Assembly: GCA_017987055.1 (NCBI GenBank)
Contig: JAGNUJ010000086.1
Location: 1 to 6,590 of the forward strand
DNA length: 6,590 bases
Source: Giesbergeria sp.
Lineage (GTDB): Bacteria > Pseudomonadota > Gammaproteobacteria > Burkholderiales > Burkholderiaceae_C
Direction: 5' to 3'
Position numbers and translations under genes: made by a program. Shown piece by piece: positions 1 to 6,231 of the stretch (the stretch's first letter is position 1; every line of letters starts with the position of its first letter). The notes under the pieces were generated by a model, which saw nothing but the letters and a program-made list of their open reading frames with translations, was not told where the DNA came from and did no database searches.

Positions 1-1040
1 GCGTACAGCGCCAAGTGGTGCAGCACGCGCCCGCCGGTCGCCATGCCGCTGGCCGACAAAATCACCATCGGCCCGTGGCGGCGCGCCAAAGCTTTGGATT
101 CGTCGGAGGTGGCAACCATAGTGGCGCTGTGGGTCAGCGCCTGCAGTTGTTCGGCGCTGAGGCGGTGCTCGTGCGGAAAGCGCTCGAACAGCCCGGTGGT
201 GCTCACGGCCATTGGGCTGTCCAAAAACACCGGTAGCGCGCTGGGCAGTTCGCCCTGCGCCTTGAGTTGCTGGATCGCGTGCAACACCGATTGCGCTCGC
301 CCGACGGCAAACACCGGCACCACCGCCACGCCACCGCGTTTGGCCAAGCGGCGCAGCGCCGGGCGCAGTTCATCCAGTAGATTGGTGTCGGCGTGGCGGC
401 GGTCGCCGTAGGTCGATTCGACCAGCACCGTATCGGCCTGTGGCGGCGCGGCGGGTGGGCACATCAGCACATCGTCTGGCCGTCCCAAATCGCCCGAGAA
501 CAAAATCCGCCGCCCGCCCACTTCCAGCAACACGCTGGCCGCGCCCAAGATGTGGCCGGCGTGGCTGAAGGTGACGCGCCAGCCGGCAATCGGCTCAAAG
601 CTTTTGCCAAAGCCGTGCGTTTTGAATTGCTTGAGGCAATCGAGCGCGTCTTGGCGGGTGTAGAGCGGCAGCGCCGTCTCGTGTTTCGATAGCTTGTGGC
701 GGTTCAGATAGGCCGCGTCTTCTTCTTGCAGGTGGCCGCTGTCGGGCAGCAAGATGGCGCACAAATCGCGCGTGCCGGGGGTGCAGTGGATGTCGCGGCG
801 GTAGCCACTCTTGGCCAGCAGCGGCAAATAACCGCTGTGGTCGAGGTGGGCGTGCGTCAGCACCACGGCGTCGATTTTGTGCGGCGTCACCGGCAGCTCT
901 TGCCAGTTGCGCAGGCGCAGCTGCTTGTAGCCCTGAAACAGCCCGCAATCGAGCATCAAACTGTGGCCGCCGTAGCGCACCAAATATTTGGAGCCGGTAA
1001 CAGTGCCGGCCGCGCCGAGAAAGGTGATGGTGACTGACAT
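1..1040 (-). CDS. MBL-fold beta-CASP RNA metallo-hydrolase, C-terminus cut by window edge
   Basis: The reading frame is open from an ATG at 1040 to the left edge (346 codons). The translation is a metallo-beta-lactamase/beta-CASP hydrolase of the YSH1/CPSF-like group (COG1236), probably a cytoplasmic zinc-dependent RNA nuclease; the substrate is not predictable. Visible motifs are L-G-A-A-G-T-V-T-G-S at residues 8-17, the zinc motif HAHLDH at 63-68, GHILG at 162-166, SGDLGR at 182-187 with the metal-ligand Asp184, beta-CASP motif A around VESTYGDR (207-214), FAVGRAQ (244-250) and SGMATGGR (331-338). Family members are usually about 450-470 residues, so roughly 100 are missing, including the later conserved His motifs. 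The start is supported by AGGAGG (1049-1054, read on minus) 8 nt upstream. It lies downstream of dnaJ but beyond a terminator, so it probably has its own promoter; TATACG (1070 to 1065) is a weak -10 candidate. It uses CTA leucine codons, which are absent from nearly all of dnaK, suggesting modest expression. Confidence 0.94.
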   Translation of the reverse strand, partial: MSVTITFLGAAGTVTGSKYLVRYGGHSLMLDCGLFQGYKQLRLRNWQELPVTPHKIDAVVLTHAHLDHSGYLPLLAKSGYRRDIHCTPGTRDLCAILLPDSGHLQEEDAAYLNRHKLSKHETALPLYTRQDALDCLKQFKTHGFGKSFEPIAGWRVTFSHAGHILGAASVLLEVGGRRILFSGDLGRPDDVLMCPPAAPPQADTVLVESTYGDRRHADTNLLDELRPALRRLAKRGGVAVVPVFAVGRAQSVLHAIQQLKAQGELPSALPVFLDSPMAVSTTGLFERFPHEHRLSAEQLQALTHSATMVATSDESKALARRHGPMVILSASGMATGGRVLHHLALY

Positions 1041-1084
1041 GGCAAAAGCCTCCTATGGCTTCATCGTATACCGCTTGCCCGCAT

Positions 1085-1123
1085 AAAAAAACCGCCTGAG
1101 CGCAGTGGCTGCAGGCGGTTTTT
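1085..1123 (-). terminator. Intrinsic terminator after dnaJ
   Basis: The 7-bp GC-rich arms CCGCCTG (1092-1098) and CAGGCGG (1112-1118) are extended by A:T pairs (1087-1091 with 1119-1123). Read on the minus strand the hairpin runs into seven T residues (complement of A 1085-1091). It begins about 20 nt past the dnaJ stop, so it should end the grpE-dnaK-dnaJ transcript before the downstream hydrolase gene. The plus-strand side also ends in five T residues, so it could act in both directions, but there is no plus-strand gene to its left in this window. Confidence 0.88.
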
Positions 1124-1143
1124 ACCGGGCTAATGGCGGTTGA

Positions 1144-2274
1144 TTACGTGAAGAAGCGCTTGAGGCGATCGGTCCAGCTTTCGCCGCTGGGCGAGTGGCG
1201 CCCGCCGCCTTTTTTCAGCGACTCTTCCAGCTCGCGCAGCAGTTTGCGCTGGTGCTCGGTCAGCTTGACGGGCGTCTCGACCGCAATGTGGCAGTACAGG
1301 TCGCCGGGGTAGCTGGCGCGCACGCCTTTGATGCCCTTGCCGCGCAGGCGGAACTGCTTGCCCGCTTGCGTGCCTTCGGGGATGTCGATGGCGGCTTTGC
1401 CGGCCAGTGTTGGCACTTCAATTTCGCCGCCCAGCGCTGCGGTGATGAAGCTCACGGGCACTTGGCAGTGCAGGTCGTCGCCATCGCGCTCGAAGATGTC
1501 GTGCTTTTTCAGGCGAATCTCAATGTAGAGGTCGCCCGGCGGGCCGCCGTTGGTGCCCGGCTCGCCGTTGCCAGTGCTGCGAATGCGCATGCCGTCGTCG
1601 ATGCCGGCGGGGATTTTGACTTCCAGCGTTTTTTGCTTTTTGACCTTGCCTTGGCCGAGGCACGTGGTGCATGGCTCGGGAATGATCTTGCCGGTGCCAC
1701 GGCAGTGCGGGCAGGTTTGCTGCACGCTGAAAAAGCCTTGGCGCATTTGCACCGTGCCGGAGCCGGCGCAGGTGGTGCAGGTCTTGGCACTGGTGCCGAC
1801 TTTGGCACCGCTGCCGTGGCAGGTATCGCACGACTCCCACGAGGGAATGCGAATTTGCGCGTCTTTGCCGCGCGCCGCCTCCTCCAGCGTGACCTCCATC
1901 GCATAGCTCAGGTCACTGCCACGGTAGACCTGGCGGCCACCTTGGGCGCGGCCACGCCCGCCTGGGTTGAACATGTCGCCAAAAATATCGCCAAAAGCCT
2001 CGGCAAAGCCACCCATGCCGTCGCCGCCGCCGCGCATGTTCGGGTCAACCCCCGCGTGGCCGTGCTGGTCGTAGGCCGCGCGTTTTTGCGCGTCCGACAG
2101 CATCTCGTAGGCCTCTTTGACCTCCTTGAATTTTTCTTCGGCACCTTTGCTGGCTTCGCCTTGGTTGCGGTCAGGGTGGTGCTTCATCGCTAGTTTGCGA
2201 TAAGCCTTTTTAATTTCATCCTCAGAGGCGGTTTTGGCAACGCCGAGGACTTCGTAATAGTCTCTTTTAGACAT
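1144..2274 (-). CDS. dnaJ: Chaperone DnaJ (Hsp40)
   Basis: DnaJ is the cytoplasmic J-domain co-chaperone that delivers unfolded clients to DnaK and stimulates its ATP hydrolysis. The 376-residue length matches full type I DnaJ. In order: a J domain (about 1-70) with the HPD triad at 33-35; a Gly/Phe-rich linker (about 72-120, including [15 protein letters not shown]); a zinc-binding domain with four CxxCxGxG repeats at 149-156, 166-173, 188-195 and 202-209, all eight cysteines present; then the C-terminal substrate-binding and dimerisation domains, with PGDLY occurring twice (246-250, 323-327). The start [12 protein letters not shown] fits the family N-terminus exactly. No clear Shine-Dalgarno sequence precedes it (C-rich bases at 2275-2290). 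It is the last gene of the grpE-dnaK-dnaJ unit, 112 bp after dnaK and with a strong hairpin in the gap. No heat-shock -35 element (CTTGAA) occurs in that gap, so it is probably cotranscribed with dnaK. Confidence 0.99.
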   Translation of the reverse strand: MSKRDYYEVLGVAKTASEDEIKKAYRKLAMKHHPDRNQGEASKGAEEKFKEVKEAYEMLSDAQKRAAYDQHGHAGVDPNMRGGGDGMGGFAEAFGDIFGDMFNPGGRGRAQGGRQVYRGSDLSYAMEVTLEEAARGKDAQIRIPSWESCDTCHGSGAKVGTSAKTCTTCAGSGTVQMRQGFFSVQQTCPHCRGTGKIIPEPCTTCLGQGKVKKQKTLEVKIPAGIDDGMRIRSTGNGEPGTNGGPPGDLYIEIRLKKHDIFERDGDDLHCQVPVSFITAALGGEIEVPTLAGKAAIDIPEGTQAGKQFRLRGKGIKGVRASYPGDLYCHIAVETPVKLTEHQRKLLRELEESLKKGGGRHSPSGESWTDRLKRFFT

Positions 2275-2313
2275 GGGTGGATGGTGAAGGTAAGGGGAAA
2301 GTGAAAAGAGGAA

Positions 2314-2351
2314 CGCCGCGCCCAGCTCCCTCTCAGGGGCTTGGCGCGGCG
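2314..2351 (-). promoter_or_regulatory. GC-rich hairpin between dnaK and dnaJ, possible attenuator
   Basis: On the minus strand the 9-nt arm CGCCGCGCC (2351 to 2343) pairs perfectly with GGCGCGGCG (2322 to 2314). Inside this stem, after one A/G mismatch, AGC (2341-2339) pairs with GCT (2326-2324) and CCCT (2338-2335) pairs with AGGG (2331-2328), leaving a single bulged A and a GAG triloop. The 3' side continues TTCCTCTTTTC, a broken U-tract. This resembles a leaky terminator or an RNA-processing/stabilising hairpin at the 3' end of dnaK mRNA. It would allow more dnaK than dnaJ message. The structure is seen in the sequence; the attenuator role is inference. Confidence 0.65.
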
Positions 2352-2386
2352 GCGGAGATCAGCGCAGAGCGCTTTCCTTCTCGCTC

Positions 2387-4327
2387 TTAGTCTTTCTTGA
2401 CTTCTTTGACTTCCGCATCGACGACGTTGTCATCGTGCTCAGAGGCGCTACCTGCGCTTGGTTGCGCGCCTGCAGTACCACCGGCTGCAGCAGCTTGCGT
2501 GGCTTGGTCGTCGGCGTACATCTTCTCGCCCAGCTTTTGGCCAGCGGTCATCAGCACCGTGGTTTTTTCTTCAATGGCGGCTTTGTCTTCGCCCTTGAGT
2601 GCTTCTTCCAGTGCTTTGACGGCGGCTTCGATGCTTTCTTTCTCGCTTGCGTCCAGTTTGTCGCCGTACTCGGTCAAGCCCTTGGTCACGCTGTGCACGG
2701 CGGCTTCGCCTTGGTTGCGCGCTTGCACCAGTTCGAGCTTTTTCTTGTCGTCAGCGGCGTTCAGCTCAGCGTCCTTGACCATCTGCTGGATTTCTTCTTC
2801 CGAGATGCCCGAGTTGGCTTTGATGGTGATTTTGTTTTCTTTGCCGGTGGCCTTGTCCTTGGCGCCGACGTGCAAGATGCCGTTGGCGTCAATGTCAAAC
2901 GACACTTCAATCTGCGGCGTGCCGCGCGATGCTGGTGGAATGCCTTCGAGGTTGAACTCGCCCAGCAGTTTGTTGCCCGAGGCAATTTCGCGCTCGCCTT
3001 GGAACACTTTGATCGTCACCGCTGGCTGGTTGTCGTCGGCGGTCGAGAAAGTTTGGGCAAACTTGGTCGGGATGGTGGTGTTCTTGGTGATCATCTTGGT
3101 CATCACACCGCCCAAGGTTTCGATGCCCAGCGACAGCGGTGTCACGTCCAGCAGCAGCACGTCGGTGCGGTCGCCCGACAGCACTTGGCCCTGAATGGCT
3201 GCGCCCACAGCGACGGCTTCGTCGGGGTTGACGTCTTTGCGTGGCTCGCGGCCAAAGAACTCTTTGACCTTCTCTTGCACCTTGGGCATACGGCTCATGC
3301 CGCCAACCAAGATCACGTCGTTGATGTCCGAGACGCTGATGCCCGCATCTTTGATAGCGGTGCGGCAAGGACCCATGGTGCGCTCAATCAGTTCATCGAC
3401 CAAGCTTTCCAGTTTGGAGCGGGTCAGCTTGATCTGCAGGTGCTTGGGACCGGACGCATCAGCGGTGATGTAGGGCAGGTTGATGTCGGTTGCGGCCGAG
3501 TTGGACAGCTCGATCTTGGCTTTTTCAGCGGCTTCTTTCAGGCGTTGCAAGGCCAGCACGTCTTTGGACAGGTCAACGCCTTGGTCTTTCTTGAACTCGG
3601 CAATGATGTAGTCGATGACGCGTTGGTCAAAGTCTTCGCCGCCCAAGAAGGTGTCGCCGTTGGTGGAGAGCACTTCAAATTGCTTCTCGCCATCGACGTC
3701 GGCAATTTCAATGATGGAGACGTCAAACGTGCCGCCGCCCAAGTCGTACACGGCAATTTTGCGGTCGCCTTTTTCGGTCTTGTCCAGACCAAAGGCCAGC
3801 GCAGCAGCGGTGGGCTCGTTGATGATGCGCTTGACATCCAGACCAGCAATGCGGCCAGCGTCTTTGGTGGCTTGGCGCTGGGCGTCGTTGAAGTAGGCCG
3901 GCACGGTGATGACGGCTTCAGTGATGGTTTCGCCAAGATAGTCTTCGGCGGTTTTCTTCATCTTGCGCAGAATTTCGGCGCTGATTTGTGGTGGTGCCAG
4001 TTTTTGGCCGCGCACTTCAATCCATGCATCACCGTTGTCGGCTTTGGTGATGGTGTAGGGCATCAGGTCGATGTCCTTTTGCACTTCTTTTTCGTCAAAC
4101 TTGCGGCCAATCAGGCGCTTGGAAGCGTAGATGGTGTTCTTGGGGTTGGTCACCGCTTGGCGCTTGGCCGAGGCACCGACCAGAATTTCGCCATCTTCTT
4201 GGTAGGCAATGATGGAGGGCGTGGTGCGTGTGCCTTCGCTGTTTTCAATCACGCGGGTGGTGTTGCCCTCCATGATGGAGACGCAGCTGTTGGTGGTGCC
4301 CAAGTCAATACCAATGATTTTTCCCAT
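2387..4327 (-). CDS. dnaK: Molecular chaperone DnaK (Hsp70)
   Basis: DnaK is the ATP-dependent cytoplasmic Hsp70 that binds exposed hydrophobic segments, cycling with DnaJ and GrpE. The 646-residue product is full length for a proteobacterial DnaK. The nucleotide-binding domain (about 1-386) shows the phosphate-1 loop GIDLGTTNS (6-14), Lys71, Glu172 in [15 protein letters not shown] (195-202, with the autophosphorylation-type Thr200) and the adenosine motif VGGMSRMP (341-348). The interdomain linker VLLLDVTP is at 390-397. The substrate-binding domain follows, with an alpha-helical lid from about 507, an Ala/Gly-rich disordered tail (about 608-628) and the acidic C-terminal end EVKEVKKD. The start is supported by GGGAGAG (4334-4340 on minus) about 6 nt before the ATG. 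It lies 86 bp after grpE. About 630 of its codons, all those from 2435 to 4327, contain no TTA, CTA or TCA, a strong codon bias fitting high expression. A weak extra heat-shock promoter candidate lies in the upstream gap. Confidence 0.99.
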   Translation of the reverse strand: MGKIIGIDLGTTNSCVSIMEGNTTRVIENSEGTRTTPSIIAYQEDGEILVGASAKRQAVTNPKNTIYASKRLIGRKFDEKEVQKDIDLMPYTITKADNGDAWIEVRGQKLAPPQISAEILRKMKKTAEDYLGETITEAVITVPAYFNDAQRQATKDAGRIAGLDVKRIINEPTAAALAFGLDKTEKGDRKIAVYDLGGGTFDVSIIEIADVDGEKQFEVLSTNGDTFLGGEDFDQRVIDYIIAEFKKDQGVDLSKDVLALQRLKEAAEKAKIELSNSAATDINLPYITADASGPKHLQIKLTRSKLESLVDELIERTMGPCRTAIKDAGISVSDINDVILVGGMSRMPKVQEKVKEFFGREPRKDVNPDEAVAVGAAIQGQVLSGDRTDVLLLDVTPLSLGIETLGGVMTKMITKNTTIPTKFAQTFSTADDNQPAVTIKVFQGEREIASGNKLLGEFNLEGIPPASRGTPQIEVSFDIDANGILHVGAKDKATGKENKITIKANSGISEEEIQQMVKDAELNAADDKKKLELVQARNQGEAAVHSVTKGLTEYGDKLDASEKESIEAAVKALEEALKGEDKAAIEEKTTVLMTAGQKLGEKMYADDQATQAAAAGGTAGAQPSAGSASEHDDNVVDAEVKEVKKD

Positions 4328-4367
4328 GATTTTCTCTCCCGATCTTTGAATAAGTTGAATGTCTGTC

Positions 4368-4395
4368 AGTTGTGGTTGCTGGGCTTAGTTTCAAG
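4368..4395 (-). promoter_or_regulatory. Candidate second sigma-32 promoter before dnaK
   Basis: Read on minus, CTTGAA (4395 to 4390, followed by A) is a perfect heat-shock -35. After a 14-nt spacer, CCACAACT (4375 to 4368) matches the CCCCATNT -10 at five of seven fixed positions. The spacer equals that of the stronger promoter before grpE. The predicted start near 4361 would give a leader of about 33 nt to the dnaK ATG, containing its Shine-Dalgarno sequence. The -10 is imperfect, so this may be weak or not functional. Confidence 0.4.
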
Positions 4396-4413
4396 ACCTG
4401 CAGCGCAGCCGTT

Positions 4414-4968
4414 TTATTGCGGGCCAGCCACGGTCACCAGCGCTGGGCGCAGCACGCGGTCGCTGATCAAATAGCCTTTTTGCAACACCGTTACTACGGT
4501 ATTGGCTTCTTGCGCCGACTGCACTACGCTGATGGCTTGGTGAAAGTGCGGGTCGAATTTTTCGCCTGCGCCGGGGTTAATAGCCAGCAACTTGTTGCGC
4601 TCAAATGCAGCCAGCAATTGGCGCAGCGTGGCATCGGTGCCTTCGCGCAACTGCTGTGCGGTGGCTTCTGGAATAGCCAGCGCCGCATCCAAGCTGTCGG
4701 CCACAGCCAGCAGGCTTTCGGCAAAGCCTTCGATGCTGAATTTGCGTGCTTTGCTGACTTCCTCTTCAGCGCGGCGGCGGGCGTTTTCAGTGTCGGCCTT
4801 GGCACGCAGAAATTGGTCTGCCAAGTCGGCGCTTTTGGCTTTCAGTTCGGCCAGTTCAGCCGTCAGACGTGCCATTTCGTCCGAGGTGTTGGCGGCCATC
4901 GCGGCCTCCACTTCTTCGGGGGGCATGGGTGCAGAGTAGGGGGTGGTGGACTGGTTGTTATGAGACAT
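4414..4968 (-). CDS. grpE: Nucleotide exchange factor GrpE
   Basis: GrpE is the homodimeric exchange factor that releases ADP from DnaK and resets the chaperone cycle. With the ATG at 4968 the protein has 184 residues, normal for the family. A polar N-terminal tail (1-20) is followed by a long helix/coiled coil (about 25-75) carrying the signature [16 protein letters not shown]. The C-terminal beta-wing domain has [10 protein letters not shown] (138-147) and [16 protein letters not shown] (165-180). The frame stays open upstream to another ATG at 5073, but that extension (Pro/Tyr/Phe-rich) is unlike GrpE and would begin upstream of the heat-shock promoter at 5022-5049, so 4968 is preferred. 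No convincing Shine-Dalgarno sequence precedes it; the leader has a T-rich run at 4987-4993 (plus-strand A run). It is the first gene of the grpE-dnaK-dnaJ unit and is divergent from rpsF. Confidence 0.97.
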   Translation of the reverse strand: MSHNNQSTTPYSAPMPPEEVEAAMAANTSDEMARLTAELAELKAKSADLADQFLRAKADTENARRRAEEEVSKARKFSIEGFAESLLAVADSLDAALAIPEATAQQLREGTDATLRQLLAAFERNKLLAINPGAGEKFDPHFHQAISVVQSAQEANTVVTVLQKGYLISDRVLRPALVTVAGPQ

Positions 4969-4980
4969 GGCGGGTAGTTT

Positions 4981-5013
4981 GGTATGAAAAAAACCGTATG
5001 CAAAAGCCGTATG
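4981..5013 (-). repeat. Short direct repeats in the grpE leader
   Basis: Read on minus, CATACGG occurs at 5013-5007 and again at 5000-4994 (period 13), and a third partial copy, CATACC, lies at 4986-4981. Each is followed by a T-rich or A/C-rich stretch. The repeats sit just downstream of the predicted heat-shock start site, within the 5' untranslated leader of grpE. They may be a chance duplication or a binding site; no function can be assigned. Confidence 0.5.
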
Positions 5014-5021
5014 TGGTGGGT

Positions 5022-5049
5022 ATATGCGGCAGGGCGGCGGTATTTCAAG
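5022..5049 (-). promoter_or_regulatory. Sigma-32 (RpoH) heat-shock promoter of grpE-dnaK-dnaJ
   Basis: On minus, CTTGAA (5049 to 5044, continuing AT) is a perfect -35 hexamer for the heat-shock sigma factor. After 14 nt, CCGCATAT (5029 to 5022) matches CCCCATNT at all but one fixed position. Transcription would begin near 5015, about 47 nt before the grpE ATG at 4968. No CIRCE inverted repeat (TTAGCACTC-N9-GAGTGCTAA) is visible nearby, so control looks sigma-32-based rather than HrcA-based. Confidence 0.82.
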
Positions 5050-5100
5050 GCGATTACGCTTTTGCCAAAACACTGCAATACGTACTGGCGCGGCGCATAC

Positions 5101-5106
5101 TATAAT
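5101..5106 (+). promoter_or_regulatory. Sigma-70 -10 box of the rpsF operon
   Basis: TATAAT is a perfect -10 hexamer placed 66 nt before the rpsF ATG, with a predicted start near 5113. No good -35 is found at 16-18 bp spacing (positions 5077-5084 read AATACGTA), and there is no extended TG. The promoter may depend on an activator, on upstream A/T-rich sequence (5059-5070), or on a degenerate -35. It lies back to back with the grpE heat-shock promoter, about 50 bp apart. Confidence 0.65.
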
Positions 5107-5121
5107 CGCCGGCTTTGCCTT

Positions 5122-5150
5122 ACCGCATCACTACAGGCGCAGTGAGCGGT
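5122..5150 (+). promoter_or_regulatory. Leader hairpin upstream of rpsF, possible S6:S18 autoregulatory site
   Basis: ACCGC (5122-5126) pairs with GCGGT (5146-5150) and TCACT (5128-5132) pairs with AGTGA (5141-5145). A single bulged A at 5127 separates the two stems, and the loop is eight bases (ACAGGCGC). It lies in the predicted rpsF 5' leader, ending 10 nt before the Shine-Dalgarno sequence. An S6:S18 complex is known to bind rpsF leaders in several bacteria. Whether this hairpin is that motif is inference; its CCG is within the stem rather than in an obvious bulge. Confidence 0.5.
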
Positions 5151-5171
5151 TTTCACCCAAAAGGAGTATGC

Positions 5172-5603
5172 ATGCGTCATTACGAAATCATTTTGTTGAT
5201 CCATCCGGATCAAAGCGAGCAGGTTCCCGCCATGCTCGAGCGTTACAAGGGCATGATCACCGCTGGCGGTGGCAAAGTCCACCGCGAAGAGGACTGGGGT
5301 CGCCGTCAACTGGCGTACCTGATCAACAAGTTGGCCAAGGCCCACTACCTGTGCATCAACATCGAAGCCGATCAGGCGGTGATGGCTGAACTGGAGCACG
5401 CCTTCAAGTTCAACGATGCCGTGCTGCGTCACCTCACCGTGCTGAAGAAGTCTGCCGACACCAGCCCTTCTTCCATGATGAAGACCGTCGAGCGCGAAGA
5501 AGCCCGCAAAGTCAGCCAAGCCGAATACGCTGCTGCTGGCGAGCGCGGTGAGCGCCAAGACCGTGGCGATCGCCAAGATCGCGGCGAGCGCACCGAGCGC
5601 TAA
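5172..5603 (+). CDS. rpsF: 30S ribosomal protein S6
   Basis: S6 is a small-subunit platform protein that binds 16S rRNA as a heterodimer with S18. The 143-residue product begins [17 protein letters not shown], the conserved first strand, and has the family segments [14 protein letters not shown] (about 38-51), HYLCINIEA (55-63) and DAVLRHLTV (78-86). AAGGAG (5161-5166) lies 5 nt before the ATG; the overlapping ATG at 5168 is out of frame. The tail beyond about residue 100 is a charged, probably disordered extension ending in an imperfect [12 protein letters not shown] repeat and T-E-R. It does not end in Glu-Glu as E. coli S6 does, so RimK-type glutamylation of the terminus is not suggested. 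It is the first gene of rpsF-priB-rpsR-rplI; its partner S18 is encoded two genes downstream. Confidence 0.99.
   Translation: MRHYEIILLIHPDQSEQVPAMLERYKGMITAGGGKVHREEDWGRRQLAYLINKLAKAHYLCINIEADQAVMAELEHAFKFNDAVLRHLTVLKKSADTSPSSMMKTVEREEARKVSQAEYAAAGERGERQDRGDRQDRGERTER
5553..5588 (+). repeat. Tandem 18-bp repeat in the rpsF tail
   Basis: Two adjacent in-frame 18-bp units (5553-5570 and 5571-5588), both beginning CGCCAAGA, encode RQDRGD and RQDRGE (residues 128-139). They differ at a few third-position or Asp/Glu bases. This is the part of S6 that varies in length between species, and in-frame repeat expansion would explain the variation. Confidence 0.8.
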
Positions 5604-5629
5604 GCACACTTGAGTTTGCTAAGGGAGTA

Positions 5630-5920
5630 GTGGAAAACCGCGTTGCCTTAACCGCCTGTATCGCCGAGGCACAAGCCCTGCGATACACGCCCGCCGGATT
5701 GCCCGCCATCGAGCTGCGCCTAGAGCACCACTCGCAGCAGCAAGAAGCTGGCCAGCAACGAGAAGTCAAAGCGGCCATCAAAACAGTAGCTTTTGGTGTC
5801 ATGGCTGAGCGATTAGCCCAGCAGCCCATTGGCAGTGTTTGGCTTTTCACAGGCTTTTTGGCCACTCCCCGTAACGGCAAACACGCAGTGCTGCACGTTC
5901 AGGATATTCAAACAAATTAA
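5630..5920 (+). CDS. priB: Primosomal replication protein N, PriB
   Basis: PriB is a small dimeric OB-fold ssDNA-binding protein that works with PriA in restarting stalled replication forks. The 96-residue product starts from [16 protein letters not shown], then [24 protein letters not shown] (18-41), which corresponds to the E. coli PriB SPSGIP...LEHRSVQEEAG segment, and ends with [20 protein letters not shown] (75-94), the last OB strands. No other in-frame start occurs between the rpsF stop and 5630. The purine run AAGGGAG (5621-5627) ends only 2 nt before the GTG, closer than usual. Unlike its ribosomal neighbours it uses TTA and CTA leucine codons, consistent with lower expression inside a highly expressed operon. 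It sits 26 bp after rpsF and 17 bp before rpsR, the standard beta/gammaproteobacterial position. Confidence 0.95.
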   Translation: MENRVALTACIAEAQALRYTPAGLPAIELRLEHHSQQQEAGQQREVKAAIKTVAFGVMAERLAQQPIGSVWLFTGFLATPRNGKHAVLHVQDIQTN

Positions 5921-5937
5921 TTTTCGAGAGGTCCGCA

Positions 5938-6219
5938 ATGGCCACGTTCAAGAAATTCAACAAAGACAAGCGCCCTAAGCGCAATACCCAATCGCTGCTG
6001 TTCAAGCGCAAGCGCTTTTGCCGCTTCACCGTCACTGGCGTCGAAGAAATCGACTACAAAGACGTGGACACCCTGCGCGATTTCATCGCTGAAAACGGCA
6101 AGATCATCCCCGCGCGCCTGACCGGCACGCGCGCTATCTTCCAACGTCAGCTGAACACCGCCATCAAGCGCGCCCGCTTTTTGGCACTGGTGCCATACAG
6201 CGACCAGCACAAGATTTAA
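5938..6219 (+). CDS. rpsR: 30S ribosomal protein S18
   Basis: S18 joins S6 on the 30S platform. The 93-residue product has the S18 core: KRKRFCRFT (23-31, with the single Cys28), then [21 protein letters not shown] and PARLTGTRA, ending with the basic helix [19 protein letters not shown] basic N-terminal extension ([14 protein letters not shown]) makes it longer than the 75-residue E. coli protein, as is usual in betaproteobacteria. AGAGG (5927-5931) lies 6 nt before the ATG. Only 12 bp separate it from rplI, and its stop codon lies inside the rplI Shine-Dalgarno region. Confidence 0.99.
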   Translation: MATFKKFNKDKRPKRNTQSLLFKRKRFCRFTVTGVEEIDYKDVDTLRDFIAENGKIIPARLTGTRAIFQRQLNTAIKRARFLALVPYSDQHKI

Positions 6220-6231
6220 GGAGCACAACCC

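Noticed and set aside
15..1037. Several plus-strand frames and one minus-strand frame (595-948) over the left end
   Set aside because: The minus frame from 1040 encodes an unmistakable beta-CASP metallo-hydrolase with all expected N-terminal motifs. The others are overlapping, low-complexity Ala/Arg/Gly-rich translations.
1047..1060. Small AGCC/GGCT hairpin with the hydrolase gene's Shine-Dalgarno sequence in its loop
   Set aside because: Four base pairs is too weak to claim as a regulatory switch and could easily be chance.
1195..2193. 332-codon plus-strand frame opposite dnaJ
   Set aside because: It is in codon register with dnaJ and has no ribosome binding site or recognisable domain. 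It ends where dnaJ first uses a CTA codon (Leu28), so it is a codon-bias shadow.
4969..5073. 35-residue N-terminal extension of GrpE
   Set aside because: The extension is unlike GrpE, lacks a ribosome binding site, and would start upstream of the sigma-32 promoter, so it could not be on that transcript.
4969..5171. Search for a CIRCE (HrcA) operator in the grpE-rpsF gap
   Set aside because: No TTAGCACTC or GAGTGCTAA arm is present on either strand.
5100..5880. Minus-strand frames of 169 and 122 codons opposite rpsF and priB
   Set aside because: They overlap well-recognised plus-strand genes and show no family features or ribosome binding site.
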